Shown in pieces: positions 23,401-33,914 of a DNA stretch of 64,000 bases; the stretch's first letter is position 1; every line of letters begins with the position of its first letter. The position numbers were made by a program, and so were the translations under genes. The stretch is from Malus domestica (taxonomy: Eukaryota > Streptophyta > Magnoliopsida > Rosales > Rosaceae). The notes beneath the pieces are model-generated. The model ran no database searches and was not told the DNA's origin. It saw only the letters and a list, made by a program, of their open reading frames with translations. Location of the stretch: the NCBI RefSeq assembly GCF_042453785.1, contig NC_091669.1, forward strand, positions 10,986,501 to 11,050,500. Reading direction: 5' to 3'.

Positions 23401-23644
23401 TTATGTTCCGTGCAAGATTTTGATTGCCGCTCTTCTGTCAAAGATGGGATCAACGGCATTGCCTGTGGCAAGGAGCTTGCTGTCGGATGCATTAAGGATC
23501 GATCCTAGCAATCGAAAGGCTTGGTATTACTTGGGAATGATTCACAGAGATGATGGACGAATAGGGGATGCCATAGACTGCTTCCAGGCAGCTTCCATGC
23601 TTGAAGAATCTGATCCTATTGAAAGCTTCAGCTCTGTTCTCTGA
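20493..23644 (+). CDS. NPG1: TPR calmodulin-binding protein of the NPG1 (NO POLLEN GERMINATION) type
   Basis: Coding exons are 20493-20645, 20803-21055, 21158-22368, 22915-23062 and 23325-23644. All introns are GT-AG and the frame of 694 residues is unbroken (Arabidopsis NPG1 is about 704). The start MESGEYEEGMEVEF was chosen because it precedes the conserved EVQAKLDEGNIQEAESSLREG and no upstream ATG in this frame belongs to it. Tetratricopeptide repeats occur near the N-terminus (EARALLGKLEYQRGNLEGAL), centrally (RWNSLALCYCGAGQNQEALN; ALKSLNEAINLEPNNSDLAF) and at the C-terminus (LLSDALRIDPSNRKAWYYLG; DAIDCFQAASMLEES). NPG1 and its paralogues bind calmodulin and are needed for pollen tube emergence; more recent work links them to a plasma-membrane PI4-kinase scaffold. 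These roles come from family knowledge. A paralogue (NPGR1/NPGR2) is the main alternative; the neighbouring PAO and PIF genes favour NPG1. Confidence 0.9.
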
Positions 23645-25157
23645 TGTCTCCCTCTGAAAGAGCCACTCGGGGAACTCGGAATCTGCTTAACTTTCATCTC
23701 ATTCATCTGTTGAAGGGAAACATTTTTTTGAGCGTATTACGAGAAGAAACGAAAGCAAGGGAAGCAGAAGCTCGTTTGATTTTTGTGCATTGGAGAAGTG
23801 AAAGTACAGGAGATTTTTTTTTCTTTTATTCTTTGTTTTGTTTTCATTTTTGGAGGGCTGGTTTTTAGCAATACTTTTGCTCAGCTGTGTAAATGTATGT
23901 GGTTTAACTGAGCAAAAGTATTTATCTAAATGAAATTCACACATTCATTTTATTGAGTTGTATCAATTGTATCTTCTCATGCTCTCAGTTTTGGAGGGCA
24001 GGTGTTACGCACACCGTTATGTAGCGTTACAAATTCACTTTACATAACGCATATTTTTATTTTATTTTATCAAATATTATATTCTAAGTTCATACGGTAT
24101 CAACAATATTGTCAACGTATATTGTAGTACGTGGATTAATAACACCTCCCGGTAGTGCCACCAGGCACCACGCCAACAGTCCTATGTTCTCCATCCTCAA
24201 CTCCATCTCCACTATTTATTTATCGTATAAATACAATTTTTCTCCAAGGAATGTATTTCGAGGGTGATATAAACAATAATTTGGGTTTGGAAGTGGGTAT
24301 TTGAGGCTTTGCGTCCACCCCAGATGGATAAGAAATGCAAGTGGGAAGAGGGCCCAGCAAGCTGCAGCAACACGTGAAGGGGGAAGTGGTGGTCCCGCGG
24401 GTCAAAAGCAACATGACCGCGAGAGATTCGCTGTGGGTGGGCTCACAACAAGCCCAGTTTCTATGATTGAGATCGGTAGAGCCATTGTCATTCAAAGCTG
24501 CCATGCCTCCTGGGTTATATGATTATTGTGGCGAGCCCAACTACATCTTTTTGTAAATCCCACGGCTCAAAATCAATTCTAACGGTAATAAAAAAAAAAT
24601 CTAACGGTTTAAATATAAATTTAAACGGTCAAAATAATACTATTAATTAGTTTTAAAATCAGATATACCCATTGCATTTGACCATTAATAATAATATTAA
24701 TTAATATTACTTTAATATATTTTTTGTATTGATTTGGAAGGAAAAGCTGCAGCAGCCAAATGAGAAAATCGACTAACGCTGAGCGGCTGATAAGTTGTAG
24801 TATTCAAATTCTACTTTGTAATTTGGGTAACGGATATCACAATTAAACGGAGGCCACCTAAATATCACAATTTATTTATAATATTCCGTTACCTATTTTA
24901 TTCTTAGGCTATATTTTATAATAATAATAATAATAATAATTCAGTGATCGTCCAATGATTGTGCAAATACTGATATATGCCACTCACATGAGACCTGCAA
25001 ACACAAAACACCACTGCTTGATCCACAGGGAAAACAGTAATTTTCCACACCCTTTCCCAGCCACCCCAATCGAAATGGCGAGTTTATGTGAGCCATTCTG
25101 ACGTGAACGTATCTTCAAGACTTGGGTTCATGTAGCCGGAGGATGGCGGCCGGGAAG
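23645..25157. other. convergent intergenic region between NPG1-type and PAO genes
   Basis: It holds the 3-prime UTRs of both genes. A run of (AAT)n lies at about 24918-24941. Short frames at 24220-24522 occur on both strands and match nothing. No RNA gene was seen. Confidence 0.45.
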
Positions 25158-28136
25158 TTACAGGCGGGAGATAAGAAGCGGTATAGACATGGCCTCCTCG
25201 CCCATGACTGGCTCGAACAAATCCAACTCCCCATAACGCTCAAGAACTCTCATCCTGCAGTCTTCGGCTGCCATTGCTCCAGTAGCGAATGCACCGTGCA
25301 CTGAGCCTGGGAAGTCCACACTTGTTGCCTCCCCGGCAAAAAATAGGGTATCCACCGGGACCCTTAGCTTCTCGTACAGATCATGCGGTTTGCCTACCAT
25401 GTCGTAGCTATAAGACCCGAGCGTGTTAACATCGCTACCCCAGCGAGAAACAAGATGCTGAATCTGCAAAGTTGGAAAGGGATCAATTAAGTTAGGGTTC
25501 AAAGATTGAAAGAGACTAAATCGCATTTCAGTGTCTGATATGGAGTTTTGGAAACAAGAATTACCGGAGTAGAAGCGTCTGGAAGGATCTTCTTGAGTTG
25601 CGTAAAAGCAAAATTAGCAGCCTCTTCATCAGACATTTTCTCTATGTCTTTAGCCAGCTGCCCTGCAGGCATATAAACAAGCACAGAGTGACCGGTTGCC
25701 TTGTGAAGATTTAGAAAGTAGCTGCAGCAGTAAGATGTGTCAGCAACCACTCCTAAGAACTCCACGTTTGGCCAAAACACATTTTCAAAGTGCAATACGA
25801 TTTTATTCTCAATTCCCACTCCGAGGTCTTCAATGGCTGCTTCCTTCCAATCGGGTAGCTTTGGCTCAAACGTTATGCTCTTTGCTTTAAGCACACCGAG
25901 AGGAACAGCAACAACAGCAGCATCTGCAACAAACGTTCTCCCATCCTCTACTGTTACCTTCACCCCATTATATCGCCTTGTTATTTTTTTGACCCTGAGA
26001 ATAGGAATGTACAATGCTGGTTAGTTTAGCTGCATGCAGATTGCCGAACATATATAAAACAACATGGTCGTACCCAGTGCACAAGGCTCCCGCTTTACGC
26101 AGGGTCTGGGAGAGGTGAATGTCGGCTAGCCTTACCCCCATTTATGGAGAGGCTGCTCCCAAGTCTCGAACCCGAGACCTACCGCTTATGGGCGAAGGCA
26201 CTTACCATCGCACCAAGTGCGACCTCTGATATATAAAACAACATGAATAAAAAAAAATGCATACCTGTGGCTCAAGCGTACATCGAGACCCTTGGCAAGG
26301 GTGTTAATAACAGGGAGGTAACCCCTGACCATCAGACCATGACCACCAGGGAGCAGTTCTTCCTATATAAGAGAATAAAAAACTATAATTAAATCACCTA
26401 GGTTATAAACTCGTTAATGCAAAAATTCGGATTAACGTACACTGACATAATAATTTACAGTTGAATTAAGACTCAGAAAGGCAATGCGTTTATTAGTAAT
26501 CTGATGGATGAGAAACTTGCCTGATCCCAGCATTTAAGTGAAATTGTATCAGCATCTGCAGCAAACCAACCTTCCATTCTGCACAAATACCACTGCAGTA
26601 CCTTATGCGCAACTCCTTCCAACCTGTCCAACATAAAGCATAACACTTTCCCTAAACTATTTCTAGACCAACAAGACGTAAACAACTGAAACAACGTAAT
26701 TAAATATGATTTTAAATTATGTACCTTAATTCTGGTTTCCTTTCAAAAACAATTGAGAAAGCACGGGCAATGGGCATGTCCTCACTAAATTCCTGTCTTA
26801 CCGCGTCTGTCTGCATTAAGGAAACAAAAGCATATCAAAGAATGGCCAAAATGGCAAGACACTATTTAAGGCTTAAGATAAAAGCAAAGAAACAATAAGA
26901 GTATTTCAAAAACCCAAGTCTACAGCTTTAGAAAAATAAAATATACACATCAGATGACTTGCCTCTTTCAAAATGTTCTCAAATACTTCGCCAACTTTCG
27001 TGACCAAATCTTGAGGAACTTGATTCCCATCCATATCAAAGAGTGCATAGCTGCAAAGAACACAAGAAAATCTCCATGATGTCAGACATGCCGGTGCACA
27101 TGACAGCTGGGGAGAAAGAAATCAACTTCAAAGAAAAGAGAAAGCAATGTATTACCATCACAAATATTTAAACACACTTGAACGTATCAACCGTATATAT
27201 ATTACATTGTAGACTGCTGGTAATACTGTAAATTGTCGACGGCATACCTTGGTAATATACTAGAATGTAGGAGTATAAAGCGACAAAACAATTTAGACCC
27301 AAAAACAAAGAACCAAGCACTGTAAAACTAAAGCAATGCTCACCGACAACCCAAAATTGAACAACATTTAAAATTCACATCATTTCAATACAGCCACTCA
27401 TTTCAATACAACACCTACATAAAGGGAGTATCAGTTTGAGGAAGATATTAGTACCTTTCCAAGTCATGGTCATATAACACAGAGTTATCTCCACTCGTAC
27501 GGTATAAGGGTAACCCCAGTCTCCCAATCAATGGTGCCAATGGATTCTCTTTGCATACTCCGTGCAACCTGAAGCATCAAACAACAAAATTTAGGCTTCT
27601 AAATTCAAGTCATCCGAATTCAAAATTCAGGCGAATCGAATCCCTATTACAAGCAGGCAATCCACATTCTTGGCTTACCATGATGCACCCAAATCAATGG
27701 GGAAACCGAATGAGTAATCGGTGCAAACTCGACCGCCAAGTCTATCTCGAGACTCCAACAGCACAACCTGACCATCAAAATTCAAAATTCAACAAAACCC
27801 ATAACTGCAAATTTCAATGTGCAAAACACTGAGCTGGGATTTCCATCTGGGTACCTGAATTGAAGCATCGTGGAGAGCACGTGCGGCTGAAACACCCGCC
27901 ATGCCGCCGCCTATAACTATTACAGACGGAGACGGCGCCGATCGCTGCCTCTTCTCACCATTTGAGCAAAGAGCTGAATTTGCACAAGAAAAATACCAAA
28001 CAAATTAATTTTACACATAATCCAGGATTACGAACTTTTAAAAGAAACGAACTTTTAAACCCCACATGGAAATTAAAAAGGTAAATGTGAACGGACCTCT
28101 TCGCAATTGGTGATTACTCTTGCTTCCAGACGCCAT
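25158..28136 (-). CDS. PAO2: peroxisomal polyamine oxidase (PAO2/PAO3/PAO4 clade)
   Basis: Ten exons in coding order: 28136-28097, 27973-27855, 27767-27679, 27568-27455, 27050-26963, 26810-26725, 26623-26521, 26362-26265, 25994-25565, 25463-25158, giving 490 residues, the length I recall for Arabidopsis PAO2. The FAD site is the dinucleotide-binding motif [17 protein letters not shown] near residue 30, followed by [30 protein letters not shown] and the C-terminal FAD segment [18 protein letters not shown] are typical of back-conversion polyamine oxidases, which turn spermine to spermidine and spermidine to putrescine while releasing H2O2. The last three residues are SRL, a type 1 peroxisomal targeting signal. 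Introns 5 and 7 start with GC rather than GT (both GCAAGT). Intron 8 contains a SINE. PAO3 is the alternative name; the SRL end favours PAO2 as I remember it. Confidence 0.95.
26067..26228 (-). mobile_element. Au SINE in intron 8 of the PAO gene
   Basis: On the minus strand the element starts GAGGTCGCACTTGGTGCGAT, has a tRNA-type box B (GGGTTCGAGACTTGG) and continues through GGGGGTAAGGCTAGCCGACA, which I recognise as the widespread plant Au SINE. It is bordered by a perfect 17-bp target duplication, ATATATAAAACAACATG, at 26050-26066 and 26229-26245. It is about 162 bases long. An intact duplication of that length points to a fairly recent insertion. Confidence 0.92.
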
Positions 28137-28864
28137 GGTGATTCAAATCGAAATTGGTATTGGAATTAAAATTAAAATTGGGATTAAAATTAAAATTAGA
28201 TAATAATAATAATAAAGGATCGAGGGCTTTCTTCTCGAATTTAAGAATGGTAAGAGGCAATTGAGGGGAGTAATGGGGAATGAAGAGCAAGAGACACGTA
28301 ATGAAGTGATTGGAATTGGAATTGGAATTCAATGTCCTCTTTGAAAAACCGAGCTCTCCCAACCAGCTCATGCGACTTTCTTGTTACCAAACGATTTCTC
28401 AAACAGCTGCGATCGCCGATCGGATTCCGATTTCCGGCGAGATATCGAGCGCAATCGAACAATGGAGAGATCGGGGGGAGGGGGGTGAAAGTCGGGATTT
28501 TTGGCCGCGGATTTGGGTGCAAACTGGAATTTAGTGGGTTTTGTGAGAAATTGGTGAAAACGACACGTGAATTCTGGAGAGAGAGAGAGATTTGATTCCC
28601 ACCGCCCTGGTTGCCGTGGGTATATATAGACAGCTAGGCCAGCCCCAACAGGTTAAGGAGATAAAAGTATTCTCAACTCGCTGGGGTATCTGGATGTGTA
28701 CTCGCTTCAGGATTGTGCCGCGTGGAGATGATATTTTGGAAATTATAGGGACTCTGATTTCAAATTTTCGCGCAAAAATGGATTTTCCCGAGTAGGGTTA
28801 AATGTGGCAACAACTGAAAAGAAAGTGAAGCGTCAATTGTCGTACCGTGTACGGTATTCAACCT
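28137..28864 (-). promoter_or_regulatory. leader and promoter region of the PAO gene
   Basis: Upstream of the PAO start lie short A/T-rich simple repeats (28150-28215, AAATTA units). A TATATATA at 28621-28628 reads as TATA on the minus strand and would imply a leader of roughly 450 bases. Several overlapping frames here (28241-28595) are unrecognised and probably untranslated leader. Confidence 0.35.
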
Positions 28865-28910
28865 GTTTTTTTTTAACAAATAATATTATTCACATTAAGA
28901 AAGAAGTTGT
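28865..28910 (-). mobile_element. truncated 3-prime end of a SINE-like repeat
   Basis: TTTTTTTTAACAAATAATAT followed by TATTCACATTAAGAAAG mirrors the 3-prime portion of the SINE at 36792-36960 (T-tract, AAACAAACTATATTATTTATACTAAGAAGG). Only about 45 bases are shared, so the call is tentative. Confidence 0.35.
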
Positions 28911-28929
28911 AGATTTAATCTCACAATAG

Positions 28930-29030
28930 ATTAACAATAATATATCTTTTATTTATTTTTTATTTTTTATTTTTTGTTCTTTTCTTAAGTTTATCCAAGT
29001 TTTTTCTTACAAAAAAATAAAAAATAAAAA
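28930..29030. repeat. AT-rich inverted repeat (TTTTTA / TAAAAAA units)
   Basis: About 35 bases of TATTTTTTATTTTTTATTTT at 28950-28976 face an inverted AAAAAATAAAAAATAAAAAA at 29010-29033, giving a long A/T hairpin. It is probably simple-sequence drift. Confidence 0.6.
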
Positions 29031-29134
29031 ATAAATCTAATAATTTTATTTAATGAAAATGACTAAAAATTTAATATGATAAGTAAAAAGGCTTTTTATA
29101 TTAGCACCCCACAAAATGTTGAATGTACCCCACA

Positions 29135-29302
29135 TTAAAATTTAGGGGTGTGATATCCACACACCCCATTTTACTTCTCACACACCTTTTTAATTTTCGG
29201 CTGTCGGATCAGATGAATTGAAGAAGATCAACGGACATAAATTATCAAGGGTGTGTGAGAAGTAAAATAGGGTGTGTGGATAGCACACCCCTAAAATTTA
29301 AT
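29135..29302. mobile_element. nested palindromic MITE within the Pack-MULE-like element
   Basis: About 57 bases at 29135-29192 (TTTAGGGGTGTGATATCC, CCATTTTACTTCTCACACAC) are inverted at 29246-29302 with a few mismatches around a spacer of about 54 bases. Transcription would give a strong hairpin. Confidence 0.75.
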
Positions 29303-29502
29303 ATTAAATGACTTATTTATCCCACTATACAGTGACAATTTTGACCTTATTGGATTTAAAAATGTTCTAAATACACTTCAAATCACTTTTAGTGTATTAT
29401 TTATCTTCTCAACTGTCATAACACTCTCACCCTCTATTGTTGAATAAAGCCCTAACCAATAAAACTACAAACATGTTGATTGAGAAAAATTGTTTTTGAC
29501 GA

Positions 29503-29880
29503 ATGGAAAGGCCTAAATTGATGATCGTATCCAGAAACAAATCAAAGAGCAAAACCAATGAGGACTTGTTGGTGGAAATGTCTGAGAAAATTGGGTTTGA
29601 AGTTGAAGTTCTTAGACCTAATTCGAGCACCAAGTTGGCAAAGATTTATTGGGTTCTTAATTTGAGTGATGTCGTGATAGGGGTTCAAGGTGCTACAATG
29701 ACATATTTTCTGTTCATGAGACCTGGCTCTATGTTGATCCAAGTGATTCCTCTTGGAACTAGTTGGGCAGCTGAGGCATAATTTGGGGAACCTGCAAGAA
29801 AGCTTGATTTAAACTACATCGGCTACAAAATTCTTCCCATAGAGAGCTCGTTGTACGAAAAGTATGGTAATTAAAGATGA
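29503..29880 (+). pseudogene. captured fragment of a GT61-family glycosyltransferase gene
   Basis: The frame opens MERPKLMIVSRNKSKSKTNE and continues EIGFEVEVLRP-like, KIYWVLNLSDVVIGVQGATM, TYFLFMRPGSMLIQVIPLGT and SWAAEA. These are the signature blocks of GT61 (DUF563) enzymes such as xylan arabinosyl- and xylosyltransferases in the Golgi. A TAA at 29779-29781 interrupts at A-E-A-(Y), after which the same frame resumes with FGEPARKLDLNYIGYKILP up to about 29870. The usual VHGAAMTHF reads VQGATMTYF, so the conserved His is lost. The N-terminal membrane anchor and most of the catalytic domain are absent. Confidence 0.85.
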
Positions 29881-30294
29881 TCATGTTCTTAAAAATCCAG
29901 CAATGAAGCCATTACTGATGTTATCCTACTTAACGATGGTAAACATCTGTCAATGCAAACTATGCTAAGACGATTTCAAAACATTCGACAAACTAAACGT
30001 CTAGATGATTCGAAATATTTCTACAAACTAAACGTTCAAATGGTTAGATTCAGTCCTTGAAAATTAAAAATGAGTGTTATAAGATTTGAGAAATGTGAGG
30101 TGTATAGAAAACGTGGGGTGTATGTACAAAATATAAGGTGTATATTGAGAATGCGGGGTGTGGGGGTATTATGGGAAAGTATGTGGGGTGTATTAAGATA
30201 ATTTTTAAGTGAAAAAAAAATGTGGGGTGTATTAAGTATGTGTGGGTTTATTCAATAATTTGTGGGGTGTTAATATAATAAGCCTAAGTAAAAA

Positions 30295-30525
30295 ACATAA
30301 AATAGGTTAACAGGCAAATCTCGCACATCTCTACTTTTCTCTCTCTCTCTCTCTCTCTCTTCTTTATCTTTTCCTCTCCCTCTCTTCACCCATCACCATC
30401 ATCTCTCTCGTTTCTTTCACTCGTTACAAACATCATCTCTCTTCTTTTTCACACATCAATATCATATCTCTCTTCTCTTTAATGTCACTCCTTCCTCTAT
30501 CCCTTTCCTTTTTTATTTATTTTGT
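30295..30525. repeat. CT-rich tract with (CT)n microsatellite
   Basis: A pure (CT)n run of about 14 units lies at 30333-30361, within a longer pyrimidine-rich segment that extends to about 30510. Confidence 0.8.
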
Positions 30526-30802
30526 GAGAAAATTGTAGAAATAGTCATTCAACTTTAATTCAATTGGAGCAATAATTCTTCAACTAAAAATTCATGATAA
30601 TTGGTCTCTTAACTTATCAAAAACGTGCAAATATGGTCATTTTTGTCTACTCCATCAGAATTCCATCAAAATGAGCCGTGTTGAAATGACCGTTACTACA
30701 ACTGAGTTAAAGTTTAGGTACCATTACTCCAATTATGTTAAAGTTGAGGGATCATTTCTCCAATTGGGTTAAAGTTGAGGGACCATTACTACAAATTTTC
30801 TC
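30526..30802. mobile_element. Mutator-type MITE, relative of the element at 3948-4354
   Basis: It begins GAGAAAATTGTAGAAATAGTC-like and ends with the inverse of GAGAAAATTTGTAG. The interior shares CAACTAAAAATTCATNATNA, CTTATCAAAA and GTTAAAGTTGAGGGA with the element at 3948. No clean target duplication is seen. Part of the right half is duplicated (TTAAAGTTGAGGGA occurs twice). Confidence 0.65.
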
Positions 30803-31338
30803 ATTTGCTTTTCCATATTTGTTTTTTGATTCAACCTCACGTGTGTAGCACGTTACTCATTTTAACGGAAGTTCTAATGAAATTGACGGAAAGTTGATGA
30901 GAGGTGGCTGGGAGGAGAGAGGGGAGAGAGAAGATAGAGAGGTGGATGAGAGGAGAAATGAGAGAGAGAAATAAAGAGAGAGGGTGGCGATGGGTGGAAA
31001 ATGAGAGAGGGAGGGAGAGAAAAATGAGTCTTATTGGGCCAGTTTTATTGAGCTGTTTAATTTGAGTTTTGTCATAACTATTAAACAAAGTTATTAAGAT
31101 ACTTTTGGTTAAGATTCAAATTTTTGAAGTCATTTTCATTAGTATTCCTTCATAAGAAAAAAGTTAACAAACATATTTCACGTAGAACTCGGTCCAGTGA
31201 ATTGTGCTACGATGGATATAATTTATGTAATTTATCAAAAATATAAAAAATGAGATTCAAACTTAAGGGTAGATGATAAATCATAAAACACACAACTACA
31301 ACCAACTTGGGTAAACAGTAAATCCATATTTAAGAGAT
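30803..31338. other. spacer with GA-rich tract
   Basis: 30895-31022 is strongly purine-rich (GAGAG units). No genes were found. Confidence 0.4.
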
Positions 31339-31347
31339 GTATTAATG

Positions 31348-31569
31348 CCAACAGGATCCTCTCCAGATCCTTTTGGTGAGAATCTTGAAATCTATAAATC
31401 GTGTCCGTTCATCGTACATCATGCGGTCAGTTTTTGTCAGGTATTATTTGTATTCAATTTTAAATAAAAATAATTAAAATGATTTCTGATCGCACGATGT
31501 ACAATGAACGGATATGATTCACGAATTTCTAGGATCCTCACAAAGAGAATCCGGCGAGGACCTAGATTC
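31348..31569. mobile_element. MITE with 9-bp target duplication
   Basis: Flanked by perfect GTATTAATG at 31339-31347 and 31570-31578. The arms AGGATCCTCTCCAGATCC and TCCGTTCATCGTACATC are inverted at the other end as AGGTCCTCGCCGGATTC and TCCGTTCATTGTACATC. It is 222 bases long with no coding capacity; the 9-bp duplication suggests Mutator-driven mobility. Confidence 0.75.
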
Positions 31570-31726
31570 GTATTAATGTACCACTTTTGTGGGCTTTGTC
31601 AAAACACATTGAGCTGTAAATAAAGTTATATTTACGTGTCAAATTAATTGTTTGCGCACATCTTTTAAGAGAATGATAGGAGTTGGGTTAATATTGAATA
31701 ATAAGAAAACATGGGTAGTATTATAA

Positions 31727-32614
31727 GGGGGTGTTTGTTTTCCTTCACTATAGTTCACTGGACTGGACTGGACTAAGGCTTAGTCCAGTCCCATGTTTGT
31801 TCCCCATGGGGCTTAGAGTTAATGAGATTAGCTCTCACTCGCCCCGACTAAAACAGGGCCTAGCCAGTCTTAGCAAAGCCCCCAAAAACCATGGGATTGC
31901 TAATCCCGTCTCCAAACTTGCGTAGAACGATCGCATGCAGCAAGGCTTATGAACTGCAAATCTGCAAAAATGCTTCTGGGCGACTTTGTTTGCCAACCCA
32001 TGTCCAGATCTGAAACCCAGCCCCACCCACAGCCTAAATCTCAACACCAAAATTCAAAAACATATATGCAAAATGATGATAAACAACAATCCCAATAGCA
32101 AAATTCTTCCTTATTCTTGAAAATTCCCAGAAAATTTCCAATTTTTTTTCCTTTTCCCCAGAAAATTTCGGAAATAATGGATAGAGAAGGGGAGAGAGTA
32201 GCTTTGGGACAAAGAGATATGGAGAGATAGAGAGGGAGAGGATAGTAGCATGGGGACGATTTGCAAGAAGAATGATTTGAAGGATTTTGTGTTGCAGGAA
32301 AAAGATGGAGAAAGGAAGTGACGGGGACAAAATTAAAGAGGAAGAAAAGGGAAGAACTCTCTAGAGAGAGAGGTGGTGCGTGTACTTTGGAAATAAAAAG
32401 GAAAAAACTTGATTTAGTAATAAAATATTATTGAATGAATAATAAAATATTATTAGATGTGTATTATATAATATAATATTATAATTATTAGTTATCATGT
32501 TTTTTAGTCCGACACTACATCAAACGCATCACTAAATCAATCCAACTTAGTCTAGTCTAACTTAGTCCCTGAAACTAGTCCAGTCCGAGATAGTCCGGTG
32601 CAACAAACGCACCC
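31727..32614. mobile_element. PIF/Harbinger-type non-autonomous element, copy 1
   Basis: A TAA repeat flanks both sides (31724-31726, 32615-32617). The ends are GGGGGTGTTTGTT and, inverted, GGGTGCGTTTGTTGC. Subterminal GGACTGGACTGGACTAAG and the inverted AGTCCAGTCCGAGATAGTCC repeat many times. Three-base TWA duplications and G-rich ends fit PIF/Harbinger. Copies 2 and 3 lie at 53238 and 59245. Frames in the interior are unrecognised. Confidence 0.7.
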
Positions 32615-32617
32615 TAA

Positions 32618-33270
32618 AGGGCTAATCAAATGATTTTCCTTCTCAATTGAATCTTTATCATTTTGTCACACTCGCATCATCGAAACAACTTGAACTTTGA
32701 GAGGTAGTTTGGCTCATTTGAAGAAGTATATTCGAAACTTGTACACACAAGGACAAATCTTCCACAGACCGAGAAGTGTAAACTTGTGGGAATTCCCGAA
32801 TAGATACAATAGGCACGAAATGTAAAAATATGTTGCATGTAAAATTTCTACAATATAACATGTTTGTAGACAAATACACTCGTGGTATTGACATTACACT
32901 CCTCTTCCTATTTGGTGATATTTATATAAAAATAAATGTGGTCATCTCAAGCCTCATCCAGTGGCGGAGCCAAGATTTTTTGTGAGGATGGGCCTCTTAC
33001 AAAGGTTCTTAAAAAACGATGCATCAAAGGTAATTAAAATTCCAAAATATATATGCATCGATAATATTTCATTCATTTTATGATCGAGATCGTTCATATT
33101 ATAAATTACTATAAAAAGAATATGCATTAAAACTAAGATCATTTCGTCAATAATTGTAACAAATAGATAGACCATTCGTAATGCTTTTATTGAATCCGTC
33201 TATCTGTTTCCATACAGTTCGATGACAAAAATCTTAGTTTAATTGATTTTTACAAATATGATATTTATAT
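32618..33270. other. spacer with a repeat end
   Basis: CAGTGGCGGAGCCAAGATTTT at 32959-32979 is a common start of plant repeats, but no partner end was found. No genes were found. Confidence 0.35.
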
Positions 33271-33279
33271 ATTAATTTA

Positions 33280-33800
33280 GGGTAAATTTTCGTTTGACCC
33301 CTAAACTATAATCCCAGTTGAAATTGAGCTCCTAAACTTTTTTTTTTGATAAATTAACCCCCTAAACTATGTAAAATCAGTCAATTAATCCCTTATCATT
33401 AGAATGCGAAATCAATTCCGTCAAATTCAAGGGCAAATTAGTCCTTTCATGATTAATTGTTACTTGTCAGCTATAACCACCAATAAAATTTTGACACATG
33501 GACACAAAATTATCCAAAAACATATAGCATAATGAGAAAATATTAAAAATGAAAATAAAAACCAACACATTATTTTGTTTTCACATGTTATAATTTTATT
33601 GGTGGTTATAGTTGACAAGTAAGAATTAATGAAGGAAATACTAATTTTCCTTTGAATTTGACGAAATAGTGGATGAAATATACTAATAAGGGGTCAATTG
33701 ACTGATTTCAAATAATTCAAAGGGTTCATTACCAAAAAAATAGTCCATGTGTTAATTTCAATTGGAGTAATAGTTCAAGAGGTCATATGACAGTTTACCC
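33280..33800. mobile_element. Mutator-type MITE, 521 bp
   Basis: The ends GGGTAAATTTTCGTTTGACC and the inverse of GGTCATATGACAGTTTACCC form the terminal repeats. Longer inverted blocks follow (CCACCAATAAAATT against AATTTTATTGGTGG at 33478-33490 and 33593-33607). Flanks ATTAATTTA (33271-33279) and AATAATTTA (33801-33809) match at 8 of 9 positions. Confidence 0.75.
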
Positions 33801-33914
33801 AATAATTTATGATATGAACGATCTCAATTATAAATACAAAATTCTATAAATTGATCACGATGTATCTTAAAGTTCCTCCTAACCCTTGAGGAGTCAAATC
33901 TTTATTTAAAAAAA

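Larger units (their letters stand above)
29090..30285. mobile_element. Pack-MULE-like element carrying a glycosyltransferase 61 fragment
   Basis: The ends GGCTTTTTATATTAGCACCC and, inverted, GGCTTATTATATTAACACCC match over about 45 bases with few differences. The flanks carry a perfect 9-bp target duplication AAGTAAAAA (29081-29089 and 30286-30294), diagnostic of Mutator-like transposition. The 1196-bp element has no transposase. Inside it sit a palindromic MITE (29135-29302) and a host-gene fragment (29503-29880) of the GT61 family. This combination fits a Pack-MULE. Confidence 0.85.

Noticed and set aside
24220..24522. Short overlapping frames on both strands between NPG1-type and PAO genes
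   Set aside because: They lie in convergent 3-prime flanks, are unrecognised and have no splice partners.
26067..26228. A functional tRNA gene suggested by the box B sequence
   Set aside because: The cloverleaf cannot be completed; the sequence is an Au SINE with a target duplication.
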